Below are positions 10,262 through 17,769 of a stretch of 64,000 nucleotides of DNA, one piece after another (the first letter of the stretch is position 1; every line of letters starts with the position of its first letter). Origin of the DNA: Massilia sp. Leaf139 (lineage in GTDB: Bacteria; Pseudomonadota; Gammaproteobacteria; Burkholderiales; Burkholderiaceae_D); NCBI RefSeq assembly GCF_001424165.1, contig NZ_LMOJ01000001.1, positions 337,194-401,193 of the forward strand, given 5' to 3'. The notes beneath the pieces were generated by a model. The model worked only from the letters and a program-made list of their open reading frames with translations. It had not been told where the DNA came from and searched no databases. A program made the translations under genes and the position numbers.

Positions 10262-10992
10262 GTGACGACGGAATCCGCCTGGCCAAGCGCGTGGCCGAAC
10301 TGGCCGCCTGCTCGCGCGCCGAAGCGGAGCGTTACATTGCCAACGGCGGCGTGACGGTCGACGGCGCCACCGTCGAGGATCCGGCCACGCGCGTGACGCC
10401 GGCGCAGAGCGTGGTGCTGCTACCCGGCGCCAGCGCCGCGGAGGCGCCGCCGGTCACCATCCTGCTGCACAAGCCGGAAGGCATGAATTCGGGCGTCGGC
10501 ATGCGCGGCGAGAACGCGCTGGCCTGCCTGTCGCCCGAGACGCTGGTGGTCGGCGGCCACGGCCAGCCGCGCTTCCTGAAGCGCCACCTGGCGCGCCTGA
10601 CGCTGTGCACGCCACTGGAAACCGACGCCAGCGGCCTGCTGGTCTATTCGCAGGATTTTCGGGTCGTGCGCAAGCTGCTCGACGACGGCGAGCGCGTCGA
10701 GCACGAGTATGTGGTGGAGGTCTCGGGCGGCATCAGGGAAGGCGGTTTGGCGCTGCTGAACCACGGCTTGAGCTTCAGCGGCAAGCCGATCAATCCGATG
10801 AAGGTCAGCTGGCAGAGCGAAGGGCGCCTGCGCTTCGCCGCCAAGGGCGTGCGCGCCGGCCAGATCGAGCACATGTGCGCGCAAGTGGGCTTGACCGTCA
10901 CCGACATCAAGCGCCTGCGCGTGGGGCGGATGTCGATGGCTGGGCTGGCGGTGGGGCAGTGGCGCTACCTGACGGACTACGAGCGGTTCTAG
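10258..10992 (+). CDS. RsuA/RluB/RluF-family rRNA pseudouridine synthase
   Basis: The 244-residue protein has an N-terminal S4 RNA-binding domain (about 5-50, AKRVAELAACSRAEAERYI) and a catalytic domain with HKPEGMNSG and the catalytic Asp D123 in PLETDASGLLVYSQD. The C-terminal IKRLRVGRMSMAGLAVGQWR is typical of the RsuA group. It isomerises a uridine in rRNA (or tRNA for the RluF branch). Which position it modifies cannot be decided from sequence alone. It ends a co-directional run from the isc operon. Confidence 0.9.
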   Translation: MSDDGIRLAKRVAELAACSRAEAERYIANGGVTVDGATVEDPATRVTPAQSVVLLPGASAAEAPPVTILLHKPEGMNSGVGMRGENALACLSPETLVVGGHGQPRFLKRHLARLTLCTPLETDASGLLVYSQDFRVVRKLLDDGERVEHEYVVEVSGGIREGGLALLNHGLSFSGKPINPMKVSWQSEGRLRFAAKGVRAGQIEHMCAQVGLTVTDIKRLRVGRMSMAGLAVGQWRYLTDYERF

Positions 10993-11001
10993 GTGTACCC
11001 T

Positions 11002-11065
11002 CGTGGAGTCGGGACTCCACCCTACGTGTACCGCCGTTTGTAGGGTGGAGTCCTGACTCCACGCG
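11002..11065. repeat. Inverted pair of GTAG hairpin repeats (GGAGTC subtype)
   Basis: A reverse unit (11002-11025) and a forward unit (11040-11065) each fold on GTGGAGTC/GACTCCAC with a two-base loop and carry the GTAGGG foot. The stem sequence differs from the copies at 5677 and 7720, but both arms have changed together. The pair lies between the pseudouridine synthase stop and the convergent RDD gene and may help end both transcripts. Confidence 0.85.
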
Positions 11066-11085
11066 GTACGGCGCGTGCGTAACGC

Positions 11086-11619
11086 TTACTTCTTCGCCGG
11101 CTTCGGCAATTCGATCAAGCGCGTCCCCGCGATCCGGTCATGCAGGAACTGCCGATCCTTGTCCAGGAAGGCCGTCATCCCCCAGGCCAGCATCCCCAGC
11201 AGCAGGACAACCGTCCATTCCCCGACGCGGTGCAAATCGAGCAGCGCGCCCACGGCCAGGGCCGGCGCGAACCAGCCCCAGGCCAGCAGGTAGCGGATTG
11301 CCGCATTCCTGAAGGGCACCTTTGAAACACCCACCTTGACCACCTTGATGCGCCAGGTTTTCATGGCCAGCGTGAAGCCGCTGCCGCTCCAGGCGTGCAC
11401 GAAATAGGCGGCCGTCACCAGGAACAGGAAGGCCATCAAGGCGGCGCGGAAAGCCGGGCCCTGGCGGTTGCCCGTGGCGAAAATGAAGAGGAAGACGGCC
11501 AGCGCCTCGACCGCGACCAGCAGGAAGGCTTCGTAGACCATGGCGATGACGCGGCGCCGGACGCTCGGCGTGCCGATGACGGGAGAGGCGGGTATTGCCG
11601 TTGGATTAACCGTTTGCAT
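11086..11619 (-). CDS. RDD-family membrane protein
   Basis: The 177-residue protein begins with the RDD block (SVRRRVIAMVYEAFLL, about 19-34), has hydrophobic segments at about 27-48, 58-75 and 108-148, and ends with the second block FLHDRIAGTRLIELP. RDD proteins are small multi-pass inner-membrane proteins; some act as Na+/H+ antiporters, most are uncharacterised. It is the last gene of the minus-strand sigma-factor cluster and overlaps the DUF3106 gene by 14 bases. Confidence 0.88.
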   Translation of the reverse strand: MQTVNPTAIPASPVIGTPSVRRRVIAMVYEAFLLVAVEALAVFLFIFATGNRQGPAFRAALMAFLFLVTAAYFVHAWSGSGFTLAMKTWRIKVVKVGVSKVPFRNAAIRYLLAWGWFAPALAVGALLDLHRVGEWTVVLLLGMLAWGMTAFLDKDRQFLHDRIAGTRLIELPKPAKK

Positions 11620-12391
11620 TCGATGGCGCGGGAGCGGTGGCGGGTTGGGCGGTCGGGGCGGGCGCTGGCGGCACGGCCGGGGCAGGCGCGGCCGGTGGCG
11701 TCAATGCGGGCGGCGTCGCGGCGGGCGGCGCCGGCTGGGTGATCACGGGCGCCGCCGGAATCGCCGCGGGCGCCTGCAACGAGATGCAGGAGGCGCCACG
11801 GCGCGTGGTGCCGGCCGGGCAGCTGGTCGGAGTGACAACGGTGTTCGCCGCCGGCGGGCTGGCCGGCGCGGCCGGGTTCTTGCGGGCGGCCGACTGCGCC
11901 AGGCGCTGTTTCTCGCGCGGCGTGAGCTGCTTGTAGTTTTCCCAGTTGGCGGCGCGCTCGCCCGGCGCGAGCTTGCGCGCCTTGTTGTAGTTCTCGCGCG
12001 CCAGGCTGCGTTGCGCCGGCGTCAGGCGCATCCATTCGCGCATGCGCTCGTGCACGCGCGCCTGTTCTGGTGCATCCATCGAGGCGAAGCGGCGCGACAT
12101 CTCGAGCCATTTTTTCTTGCGCAGGCCATCGAGCGCATCCCATTCGGAGCGCAGCGGGGCCAGGGCGATCTGCTGGGCCGGCGACAGGTCGCGCCAGAGC
12201 GGCTTGTCCTGCATGCCTGGGATCTTGACGGGGGTACCCGGCGCGCCGGCGGCCGTGGCGGCGCTGCGCGCACCGTTTGCGCCATCGTCCCCTGCGAGTT
12301 GCCAGACGGCCCAGGCCGCGAGGCCGGCCAGCACCACCGCCAGCGCGGCGATCCAGCCGAGGCGGCGGGGCTTGGAAGGGGGTGTCCTCAT
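11606..12391 (-). CDS. DUF3106 protein with Pro/Ala-rich tail
   Basis: From ATG 12391 the product is 261 residues. It has an N-terminal membrane anchor (LGWIAALAVVLAGLAAWAVW), a charged helical DUF3106 region (about 60-160) with repeated W-x-x-L/M units such as KPLWRDLSPAQQIALAPL, REWMRLTPAQR and NWENYKQLTPREK, then a tail of more than 90 residues rich in Pro and Ala. The fold is thought to be periplasmic; function is unknown. An upstream in-frame extension to 12823 is out-of-frame sequence of the next gene and was dropped. It overlaps DUF3619 by ATGA, so the two are coupled. Confidence 0.8.
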   Translation of the reverse strand: MRTPPSKPRRLGWIAALAVVLAGLAAWAVWQLAGDDGANGARSAATAAGAPGTPVKIPGMQDKPLWRDLSPAQQIALAPLRSEWDALDGLRKKKWLEMSRRFASMDAPEQARVHERMREWMRLTPAQRSLARENYNKARKLAPGERAANWENYKQLTPREKQRLAQSAARKNPAAPASPPAANTVVTPTSCPAGTTRRGASCISLQAPAAIPAAPVITQPAPPAATPPALTPPAAPAPAVPPAPAPTAQPATAPAPSNANG

Positions 12392-12789
12392 TGGTGGCGC
12401 TGTTGCGACTCCAGGTAGGCATTGAAGCCATGGTCGAGGTAGGCCGTCAGCGGCAATTCGTCGGCCAGCACGGCCGCGTCGAGTTCGGCCAGCTCGGCGA
12501 TGCGCTGCTGCTGGTCGTACTGGTAAAGCCCGCCCAGGCCGACCACCAGCGCCAGCAGGGGAATGGCCACACCGAGGCGGCCGAGACCGGCGCCGGAGAA
12601 GCGGAAGTCGACATCGAAGAAGCGGCGGCGCGCAGGCTGGGCCGTGGCCGGCGCGTCGGCCTTCTTGCGCGACAGCGCCAGCGCGCGCGCGGCGGCCAGG
12701 CGCTCGGTGGTGGACGCCGGCAGCGCGTCGAGGTTTTCGTTCAGGGCGTGGCGCAGCTTGTACGCCAGGTTGATGTCGTCGGTATTCAT
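12388..12789 (-). CDS. DUF3619 protein, probable anti-sigma-like partner
   Basis: Starting at ATG 12789 the protein has 133 residues: a soluble N-terminus (MNTDDINLAYKLRHALNENL), a basic stretch, one membrane segment (LGVAIPLLALVVGLGGLY, about 80-97) and a C-terminal part rich in Asp and Leu. It is translationally coupled to the sigma factor by an ATGA overlap. A one-span protein directly after an ECF sigma factor suggests an anti-sigma role. This is inference from position and topology; no ZAS or other known anti-sigma motif is visible. Confidence 0.72.
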   Translation of the reverse strand: MNTDDINLAYKLRHALNENLDALPASTTERLAAARALALSRKKADAPATAQPARRRFFDVDFRFSGAGLGRLGVAIPLLALVVGLGGLYQYDQQQRIAELAELDAAVLADELPLTAYLDHGFNAYLESQQRHQ

Positions 12790-13355
12790 AGTTGTATTCC
12801 CTTGGCCCGCAAGGCATCGGCAAGGGTATGCGTCGCGCGAGAGCAATGCGTTTTCACACTGCCCTCGGAGCATCCCATCGCCGCGGCCGTTTCAGCCACG
12901 TCCATATCCTGCCAGTAACGCATAAGGAAGGCTTCACGTTGACGCGCCGGGAGCTTTTGTATCTCCGCTTCGATCAGGCGCAGGGTCTGGGTGCGTTCGA
13001 CCTCGTCCATGCTCGACTCGGCCGCCGCGGATCCTTCCTCCGCTTCGTACGATTCGAGTATATCAAAGTCCTCGTCGCTTCCTTCCCGCCGGCCGAGGCC
13101 GGAGAAGAGGCTGACCCAGGTGTTGCGCACCTTTTCGCGGCGGAAGTAATCGAGGATGGTGGTCTGCAAGATGCGCTGAAACAACATCGGCAGTTCGGCG
13201 GCCGGCTTGTCGCCGTATTTTTCGGCGAGCTTGATCATCGCGTCCTGCACGATGTCGAGCGCCGCCTCGTCCTTGCGCACCGCGTACACGGCCTGCTTGA
13301 ACGCCCGCCGTTCGACATTCTCGAGGAAGTCGCCTAGTTCTTTGTCTGTCGCCAT
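12786..13355 (-). CDS. ECF-type RNA polymerase sigma factor
   Basis: From ATG 13355 the protein has 189 residues. Sigma region 2 (about 10-80) includes DEAALDIVQDAMIKLAEKY; region 4 (about 125-180) includes IEAEIQKLPARQREAFLMRYW and the helix-turn-helix AETAAAMGCSEGSVKTHCSRA. An acidic linker (about 95-118) joins them. Upstream in-frame codons to 13442 lack similarity and were dropped. A candidate promoter for the cluster is TTGCTA (13423-13418), 16-base spacer, CATAAA (13401-13396) on the minus strand. The four-gene order sigma, DUF3619, DUF3106, RDD recurs in Burkholderiales; the signal it answers to is unknown. Confidence 0.88.
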   Translation of the reverse strand: MATDKELGDFLENVERRAFKQAVYAVRKDEAALDIVQDAMIKLAEKYGDKPAAELPMLFQRILQTTILDYFRREKVRNTWVSLFSGLGRREGSDEDFDILESYEAEEGSAAAESSMDEVERTQTLRLIEAEIQKLPARQREAFLMRYWQDMDVAETAAAMGCSEGSVKTHCSRATHTLADALRAKGIQL

Positions 13356-13595
13356 GCGCTGAGGAGGGTGATGCGCGCAGGTACTTGGCCTGTGCTTTAT
13401 GGAAAACTCACGAATCCTAGCAAAAATCCCCCCGATCTGCATCGTTATTGCTCAGTGTCGGGCAAGGGAGGTGCGGATCTGCCTTCAAACGCATCATCGA
13501 AATACGTATGAGCTTCCTCGAAATGATTCGTTGTCGCCTCGACATCGGCTGGCTAACCTGAACCTGACATCAACTCAGCCTCCAGCTTCCACATC

Positions 13596-14471
13596 ATGCC
13601 CCTCGATACCGCTGCGCGCCAGGACTTCGACATCCGGCCCCTCCATGCCCCGCTCGGCGCCGAAGTGCTCGGCCTCGACCTCACGCGCCCCCTGAGCACC
13701 GCCGACCTGGCGCGGGTGCACCGCGCCCACCTGGACCACCACGTGCTGGTCTTCCGCGACACCCGCATCACCCCGGCCCAGCAGGTGGAATTCTCGCGCC
13801 GCTTCGGCGAGCTGCAGATCCACGTGCTGCGCCAGTACCAGCTGGCCGGGCATCCGGAAGTGCTGGTCATTTCCAACATCCGCGAAAACGATCAGCCGAT
13901 CGGCCTGGGCGACGCCGGCCACCTCTGGCATTCCGATCTCTCCTACAAGGCCACGCCCAGCCTCGGCTCGATGCTGCATGCGCAGGAATTGCCGGCCGAG
14001 GGCGGCGACACCCTGTTCGCCAACCAGCACCTGGCCTGGGATACGCTGCCCGAGGATCTCAAGCGCGAAATCGAATTCGCCCAGGCCGAGCACAGCTACC
14101 TGGCGCGCTACGAGGATCTGCGCAAGCTCAATCCCTACCGTCCCGCACTGACCCAGGCACAGATCGACGAGGTGGTGCCGGTGCGCCATCCGGTGGTGCG
14201 CACCCATCCGGAAACGGGCCGGCGCGCGCTCTTCGTCAGCGAGCATTTCACCACGCGCATCCTCGATATTCCCGAAGCGCGCAGCCGCGCCTTGCTCGAC
14301 GCCCTGTTCGAGCACAGTACGAAGCCCGAGTTCATCTACCGCCACCAGTGGCAACCGCACGACATGGTGTTCTGGGACAACCGCTCGCTGATGCACCTGG
14401 CGGCCGGCTGCCCGCCCGAGCAGCGCCGCAAGCTGTACCGCACCACGATCGCGGGCGATGTCCCGTTCTGA
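13596..14471 (+). CDS. TauD/TfdA-family alpha-ketoglutarate dioxygenase
   Basis: The 291-residue non-haem Fe(II) oxygenase has the facial triad H112-x-D114 (LWHSDLSY) and H267 (NRSLMHLAAG), with arginines R278 and R282 at +11 and +15 from the distal His, the spacing of the 2-oxoglutarate-binding arginines in TauD. Such enzymes hydroxylate sulfonates, chlorophenoxy acids, sulfate esters or similar to release a usable group. It is followed after 13 bases by a substrate-binding protein, an ATPase and a permease, so the importer likely brings in its substrate. The substrate is not identifiable; sulfonate or sulfate ester is one guess. Confidence 0.9.
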   Translation: MPLDTAARQDFDIRPLHAPLGAEVLGLDLTRPLSTADLARVHRAHLDHHVLVFRDTRITPAQQVEFSRRFGELQIHVLRQYQLAGHPEVLVISNIRENDQPIGLGDAGHLWHSDLSYKATPSLGSMLHAQELPAEGGDTLFANQHLAWDTLPEDLKREIEFAQAEHSYLARYEDLRKLNPYRPALTQAQIDEVVPVRHPVVRTHPETGRRALFVSEHFTTRILDIPEARSRALLDALFEHSTKPEFIYRHQWQPHDMVFWDNRSLMHLAAGCPPEQRRKLYRTTIAGDVPF

Positions 14472-14484
14472 GCCAGGAGAAACC

Positions 14485-15492
14485 ATGTTGAAACGCCGTA
14501 CATTCGCCGCCGCCCTGGCGGCCCTGTCCCTGGCCGCTGCCGTCCCCGCCGCCCAGGCCGAAGGCAAGATCCGCATCGCCGAGCAGTTCGGCGTGGTCTA
14601 CCTGCTGCTGAACGTGGCGCAAGACCAGAAACTGATCGAAAAGCACGGAAAGAAGCATGGCGTCGAGATCGACGTCGACTGGGTAAAGCTCTCCGGCGGG
14701 GCGGCCGTCAACGACGCGCTCTTGTCGAATTCGGTGGACGTGGTCGGCGCCGGCCTCGGCCCCCTGATGACGATCTGGGATCGTACCGCCGGCAAGCAGA
14801 ACGTGCGCGCCGTCGCCTCGCTCGGCAATTTCCCCTACTACCTGGTCAGCACCAACCCGGCCGTGAAGTCGATCGCCGACTTCGGGCCGAAGGATCGCAT
14901 CGCGCTGCCTGCCGTGAGCGTGTCGGTGCAGGCGCGCATCCTGCAGATGGCCGCCAGCAAGCAGTGGGGACAAGCCGAATTCAAGAAGCTCGACCCGCTC
15001 ACGCAAGCCGTGCCGCATCCGGACGCGGCCGCCGCGGTCATCGCCGGCGGCACCGAAATCAACGCCCACTTCGCCAATCCGCCGTTCCAGGAACAGGAAT
15101 TGGCCGCCAATCCGAAGGCGAAGATCGTGCTCGACTCCTACCAGGTGCTGGGCGGCCCGGCCTCGGCCACGGTGCTGTACGCCACCGAAAAATATGTGAA
15201 GGAAAATCCAAAGACCTACCGCGCCTTCCTCGATGCCTTGATCGAGGCGGCCCAGCTGGCATCCACCAATCCGGAAGCGGCAGCCGACGCCTACCTGCGC
15301 GTGAACAAGGGCGGGATCGACCGTGCGCTGCTGGTGCAAGTCATTAAAAATCCGAAGGTGCAGTTCAAGGTGGCGCCGCAGAACACGCTCGGCCTGGCGC
15401 AGTTCCTGTTCGAGGTCGGCGCGATCAAGAAGAAGCCGGCCAGCTGGAAGGATTACTTCTTCGAGCATCCGGCGCTCGCCTCCGGGAGCTGA
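14485..15492 (+). CDS. ABC transporter substrate-binding protein (SsuA/TauA-like)
   Basis: The 335-residue periplasmic binding protein has a signal peptide (MLKRRTFAAALAALSLAAAV, cleavage near AQAEG). The mature part has the NMT1/SsuA-like pattern: KIRIAEQFGVVYLLLNVAQ, the loop LSGGAAVNDALLSNSVDVVG and later AHFANPPFQEQELA. It should deliver ligand to the membrane complex encoded by the next two genes. The start was taken at 14485, preceded by AGGAGA. Ligand class (nitrate, sulfonate, taurine or aromatic) is open. Confidence 0.9.
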   Translation: MLKRRTFAAALAALSLAAAVPAAQAEGKIRIAEQFGVVYLLLNVAQDQKLIEKHGKKHGVEIDVDWVKLSGGAAVNDALLSNSVDVVGAGLGPLMTIWDRTAGKQNVRAVASLGNFPYYLVSTNPAVKSIADFGPKDRIALPAVSVSVQARILQMAASKQWGQAEFKKLDPLTQAVPHPDAAAAVIAGGTEINAHFANPPFQEQELAANPKAKIVLDSYQVLGGPASATVLYATEKYVKENPKTYRAFLDALIEAAQLASTNPEAAADAYLRVNKGGIDRALLVQVIKNPKVQFKVAPQNTLGLAQFLFEVGAIKKKPASWKDYFFEHPALASGS

Positions 15493-15493
15493 G

Positions 15494-16351
15494 ATGCGAG
15501 CTGAAATGAATACGCCTCCATTGCAGGTCGTGCCGCCCACCGGCCCCCTGCTGCGCGCCGAACACGTGACGATCGAATACGCCGGCGCGCAAGGCAGCGT
15601 GCGCGCCACCGAGGACGTCAGCTTCGACGTCCACCGCGGCGACCGCTTCGTGCTGCTCGGGCCGTCGGGCTGCGGCAAGTCGACCCTGCTCAAAGCCGTG
15701 GGCGGTTTCATTGCCCCGCGCGCCGGCAGCCTGCGCCTGGCCGGCAAGCCGATCACCGGGCCGGGGCCGGATCGCATCGTCGTGTTCCAGGAATTCGACC
15801 AGCTGCCGCCCTGGAAGACGGTGGAGAACAACGTCATGTTCCCGCTGCTGGCGGGCGGCATGAAAAAGGCGGAGGCACGCGAACGTGCCCGCCACTGGCT
15901 GGGCAAGGTCGGCCTGGCCGGCTTCACGAACGCCTATCCACACACGCTGTCGGGCGGGATGAAGGCGCGCGTGGCGATCGCGCGGGCGCTGGCCATGCAG
16001 CCGGATATCCTGCTGATGGACGAACCCTTCGCCGCTCTCGACGCGCTCACCCGGCGCACCATGCAGGAGCAGTTGCAGAGCCTGTGGGACGAGGTCGGTT
16101 TCACCATGCTGTTCGTCACCCACTCGATCGAGGAGGCGCTGGTGGTCGGCAACCGCATCCTGCTGCTCAGTCCCCATCCGGGGCGGGTGCGCGCCGAGAT
16201 CAACAGCCACCAGTTCGACCTGGCGAGCGCCGGCAGCGCCGAGTTCCAGGCGGCGAACGAGCGCATTCACCGGCTGCTGTTCGGCGAGGCGCCGGCGCGC
16301 GCCGCTGCAACACCTACCTCAGCACCTCAGGCCGTGGCGGTGCATTCATGA
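15494..16351 (+). CDS. ABC transporter ATPase (SsuB/TauB-like)
   Basis: The 285-residue ATPase has Walker A GPSGCGKST, Q-loop VVFQEFDQLPPWKT, signature LSGGMKARVAIARAL, Walker B ILLMDEPFAALD and the switch histidine in LFVTHSIEEAL. The WKT after the Q-loop is typical of the nitrate/sulfonate/taurine ATPases. The start at 15494 is one base after the previous stop; ATG 15506 is an alternative. The C-terminus overlaps the permease start by ATGA. Confidence 0.92.
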   Translation: MRAEMNTPPLQVVPPTGPLLRAEHVTIEYAGAQGSVRATEDVSFDVHRGDRFVLLGPSGCGKSTLLKAVGGFIAPRAGSLRLAGKPITGPGPDRIVVFQEFDQLPPWKTVENNVMFPLLAGGMKKAEARERARHWLGKVGLAGFTNAYPHTLSGGMKARVAIARALAMQPDILLMDEPFAALDALTRRTMQEQLQSLWDEVGFTMLFVTHSIEEALVVGNRILLLSPHPGRVRAEINSHQFDLASAGSAEFQAANERIHRLLFGEAPARAAATPTSAPQAVAVHS

Positions 16352-17235
16352 ACGGCTTCCGCGATCCGCCCATCCGCCCGGAATACGAACTGGCGCTGGC
16401 CGTGCCGCAGGCCGGTCTCGCGCCGCAGCCGACAGGCCAGCCCACGACCTTGCGCCAGGCCGCGCTGAGCGGTCTGTCCTGGCTGCGCAAGGCCGGCATG
16501 CTGCTGGTGCTGGCCATCCTCTGGGAAGTGCTGGCGCGCTGGTACGACAACGACCTGCTGCTGCCCACGGCCTTGCAGACGGCGCGCGCGCTGGTCGACG
16601 GCCTGGCTTCGGGCGAGCTGTTCGGCTATATCGCCGTCTCGTTCGCGGTGCTGACCCAGGGCTACCTGATGGGCGTCGCCGGGGCATTCCTGCTGACCTG
16701 GCTGGCCGTCTCGAACCGCGTCGGGCGCGAGCTGATCGAAACCCTGACCTCGATGTTCAACCCGCTGCCGGCGATCGCGCTGCTGCCGCTGGCGCTGCTG
16801 TGGTTCGGGCTCGGCAAGGGCAGCCTGATCATGGTGCTGATGCATTCGGTGCTGTGGCCGCTGACCCTGAACGCGAGCGCGGGTTTCCGCGCGGTGCCCG
16901 AGACGCTGCGCATGGCGGGGCGCAACTACGGCCTGGGCGGGCTGCGCCTGGTGCTGCAGATCCTGATTCCGGCGGCGCTGCCGGCGATCCTGTCGGGATT
17001 GAAGATCGGCTGGGCCTTTGCCTGGCGTACCCTGATCGCGGCCGAGCTGGTGTTCGGCACGACCTCGGGGCAGGGCGGGCTCGGATGGTTCATCTTCCAG
17101 AGCCGTAACGAGCTGTTCACGGACAAGGTGTTCGCGGGGCTGGCGGCGGTGATCATCATCGGGCTGGCGGTGGAGAACATCGTGTTCCAGAGCCTGGCGC
17201 GGGTGACGGTGCGGCGGTGGGGGATGGAGCGTTGA
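16348..17235 (+). CDS. ABC transporter permease (SsuC/TauC-like)
   Basis: The 295-residue membrane protein has about six hydrophobic segments after a 45-residue soluble N-terminus. The EAA loop that contacts the ATPase reads LRMAGRNYGLGGLRLVLQIL, followed by IPAALPAILSGLKIGWAFAW. It belongs to the BPD permease family of the sulfonate/taurine/nitrate importers and completes the cassette with the binding protein and ATPase. The gene is last in its operon; an inverted repeat pair and a strong terminator follow. Confidence 0.9.
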   Translation: MNGFRDPPIRPEYELALAVPQAGLAPQPTGQPTTLRQAALSGLSWLRKAGMLLVLAILWEVLARWYDNDLLLPTALQTARALVDGLASGELFGYIAVSFAVLTQGYLMGVAGAFLLTWLAVSNRVGRELIETLTSMFNPLPAIALLPLALLWFGLGKGSLIMVLMHSVLWPLTLNASAGFRAVPETLRMAGRNYGLGGLRLVLQILIPAALPAILSGLKIGWAFAWRTLIAAELVFGTTSGQGGLGWFIFQSRNELFTDKVFAGLAAVIIIGLAVENIVFQSLARVTVRRWGMER

Positions 17236-17253
17236 TGGTATGCGTGGGCACGG

Positions 17254-17328
17254 AACGCGGGCATGCCCGCCCTACGGTGCAAGACCGGCGTTGGCCGTTG
17301 CGTAAGGTAGGGCGGGCATGCCCGCGTT
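17254..17328. repeat. Inverted pair of GTAG hairpin repeats (GGGCATGCCC subtype)
   Basis: A reverse unit at 17254-17275 and a forward unit at 17307-17328 each contain the perfect palindrome GCGGGCATGCCCGC after GTAGG. They start 18 bases after the permease stop. Here the usual GTGG of the stem is GCGG, with CCGC opposite, so pairing is kept. The same subtype appears in the tandem array at 37983-38379. Confidence 0.85.
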
Positions 17329-17383
17329 CACCGCCCGCATACCAACACAATCGGCCTCATCGTTGCACTGCACGATCCCTCAA

Positions 17384-17424
17384 AACACGCACCCAACTGG
17401 TGCGTGTTGTCTTTTCTTTTTTTT
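17384..17424 (+). terminator. Intrinsic terminator before the ilv operon
   Basis: A perfect 10-bp stem AACACGCACC (17384-17393) and GGTGCGTGTT (17399-17408) with loop CAACT is followed by GTCTTTTCTTTTTTTT. It should end the ABC importer transcript. Since it lies just upstream of the putative ilv promoter it is probably not an attenuator for ilvI, but its GCACC-N5-GGTGC core also matches an NtrC-type operator. Confidence 0.88.
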
Positions 17425-17427
17425 ATC

Positions 17428-17456
17428 TTGACCAAAATGGTGCAACGCAGTAAGGT
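17428..17456 (+). promoter_or_regulatory. Putative ilvIH promoter overlapping an NtrC-like site
   Basis: TTGACC (17428-17433), a 17-base spacer and TAAGGT (17451-17456) form a plausible sigma-70 promoter. The sequence ACCAAAATGGTGCA (17431-17444) overlapping the -35 strongly resembles half or more of an enteric NtrC operator. About 310 bases of leader follow before ilvI; within it I see one short hairpin (GGCATC-TATT-GATGCC) but no leader peptide rich in Ile, Leu or Val codons and no second terminator. Confidence 0.45.
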
Positions 17457-17769
17457 GTTCCTCACGCTTTGCACCCCCGAAGCTTCAACGTCAGTCGGAC
17501 CGGCACACAAGGCCTGGACTGTTCTGGCACGCTTTCATTTGTAGGCAGTTTGCTCCAACCCGCGCCACAAGCGCGAGAGATGCGTCGAGCCGCTACAGAC
17601 ACTCAGCCAAACGAGTTGCGCCCAGCGCCGTTCCAAAGGCATCTATTGATGCCGGGAGTTCGACGCGACCGCAGAAAGAAGGGAAGCTGAAGGCGCTGTG
17701 GGGCAAACCGTATTTCGTTAGGAACGGGCATCCGATCAAACTCCCTCTGGGTCTTGAAAGGAATGATTC

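Noticed and set aside
14332-15927. 531-codon minus-strand frame over the ABC importer genes
   Set aside because: Shadow of the substrate-binding and ATPase genes; no coding features.
17524-17540. Sigma-54 promoter for ilvI
   Set aside because: CTGGCACG fits the -24 box but the -12 GC is missing at the right spacing.
17457-17769. Amino-acid attenuator in the ilv leader
   Set aside because: No short leader peptide with runs of Ile/Val/Leu codons and no terminator downstream of the promoter.
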